Assembly (NCBI GenBank): GCA_035772405.1
Contig: JAYKKM010000439.1
Location: forward strand, 391,001-455,000
Origin: Chrysogorgia sp. JL179-B06
Lineage: Eukaryota; Cnidaria; Anthozoa; Scleralcyonacea; Chrysogorgiidae
Direction: 5' to 3'
Length of the DNA stretch: 64,000 bases
The position numbers and the translations under genes were made by a program. The stretch's first letter is position 1, and the number at the start of each line of letters is the position of its first letter. The notes beneath the pieces are model-generated. The model saw only the letters and a program-made list of their open reading frames with translations. It was not told where the DNA came from and searched no databases. This document shows positions 63,894-64,000 of this stretch, one piece after another.

Positions 63894-64000
63894 ATATGGG
63901 CTCTGGTTAAGATAATCATTGGTTCATAATGTTACAACGGTGAGATGCTCTAAACATTGAGCTATATGGGATCTGGTTAAGTTAATCATTGGTTCATAAT
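63894..64000. repeat. tRNA-like satellite, resumed
   Basis: gggctctggttaagataatc, then gtgagatgctctaaacattg, continues the 61550-63230 array to the window edge. Confidence 0.85.

Noticed and set aside
63485..63919. Long Cys/Ser/Val and Glu/Asn/Arg/Thr repeat ORFs
   Set aside because: Translation of the (AGAAC)n microsatellite on both strands.

Overview
This window is eukaryotic nuclear DNA, almost certainly from an invertebrate animal. It has spliced genes with GT-AG introns. One gene is a motile-cilium dynein subunit and another is a mitochondrial complex IV assembly factor. The DNA is AT-rich and very full of transposons: DIRS, Ty3/gypsy and CR1/Jockey-type LINE elements, hAT, Harbinger and TTAA-type MITEs, tRNA-derived SINEs and foldback elements. 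No bacterial-type operon is present. A cnidarian or sponge is my best guess from the repeat mixture, but the sequence alone does not settle the phylum.

Three host genes can be read. (1) COA7 is on the + strand with three exons (21578-21695, 28624-28764, 31549-31952). The phases match and the product is 220 aa. (2) Divergent from it, on the - strand, is a first coding exon (21151-21361) carrying an SH3 domain most like that of the PI3-kinase p85 regulatory subunit. The two start codons are only 216 bp apart, which suggests a shared promoter. (3) The last six exons of an axonemal dynein intermediate chain, DNAI3/WDR63, lie on the - strand from 48570 to 35451. All splice phases agree and the stop codon is present. 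The upstream DNAI3 exons were not found and probably lie beyond the window or beyond the repeats at 48.6-64 kb.

Layout. 1-11 kb: a decayed DIRS-type reverse transcriptase, an inverted-repeat element, a MITE with 9-bp target duplications, a hAT element, a Harbinger MITE and a 1.3-kb satellite of 15-bp units (7055-8371). 11.7-15.4 kb: a 3.7-kb palindrome carrying two divergent decayed copies of an XPG-nuclease-like transposon ORF. 16.4-19.9 kb: a LINE on the - strand. 20-32 kb: the SH3 gene and COA7, with introns full of SINEs and MITEs. 33.7-36.9 kb: foldback elements, two with telomere-like loops. 35.4-48.6 kb: DNAI3. Its intron at 37117-43245 holds a Ty3/gypsy element with a 3' LTR but no 5' LTR. 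Another intron, at 43369-46030, holds a hammerhead-ribozyme-like motif. 48.85-61 kb: a nested composite in which a protein-coding transposon (Cys-rich N-terminus, transposase-like core, XPG-like nuclease part, CXC-like C-terminus) sits inside a CACTG-ended element, which itself sits between two arms of a MITE. 61.5-64 kb: a satellite derived from a tRNA-like SINE, interrupted by an (AGAAC)n array.

Most long ORFs here are transposon remnants or repeat translations. The intact host signals are the short, phase-matched exons.
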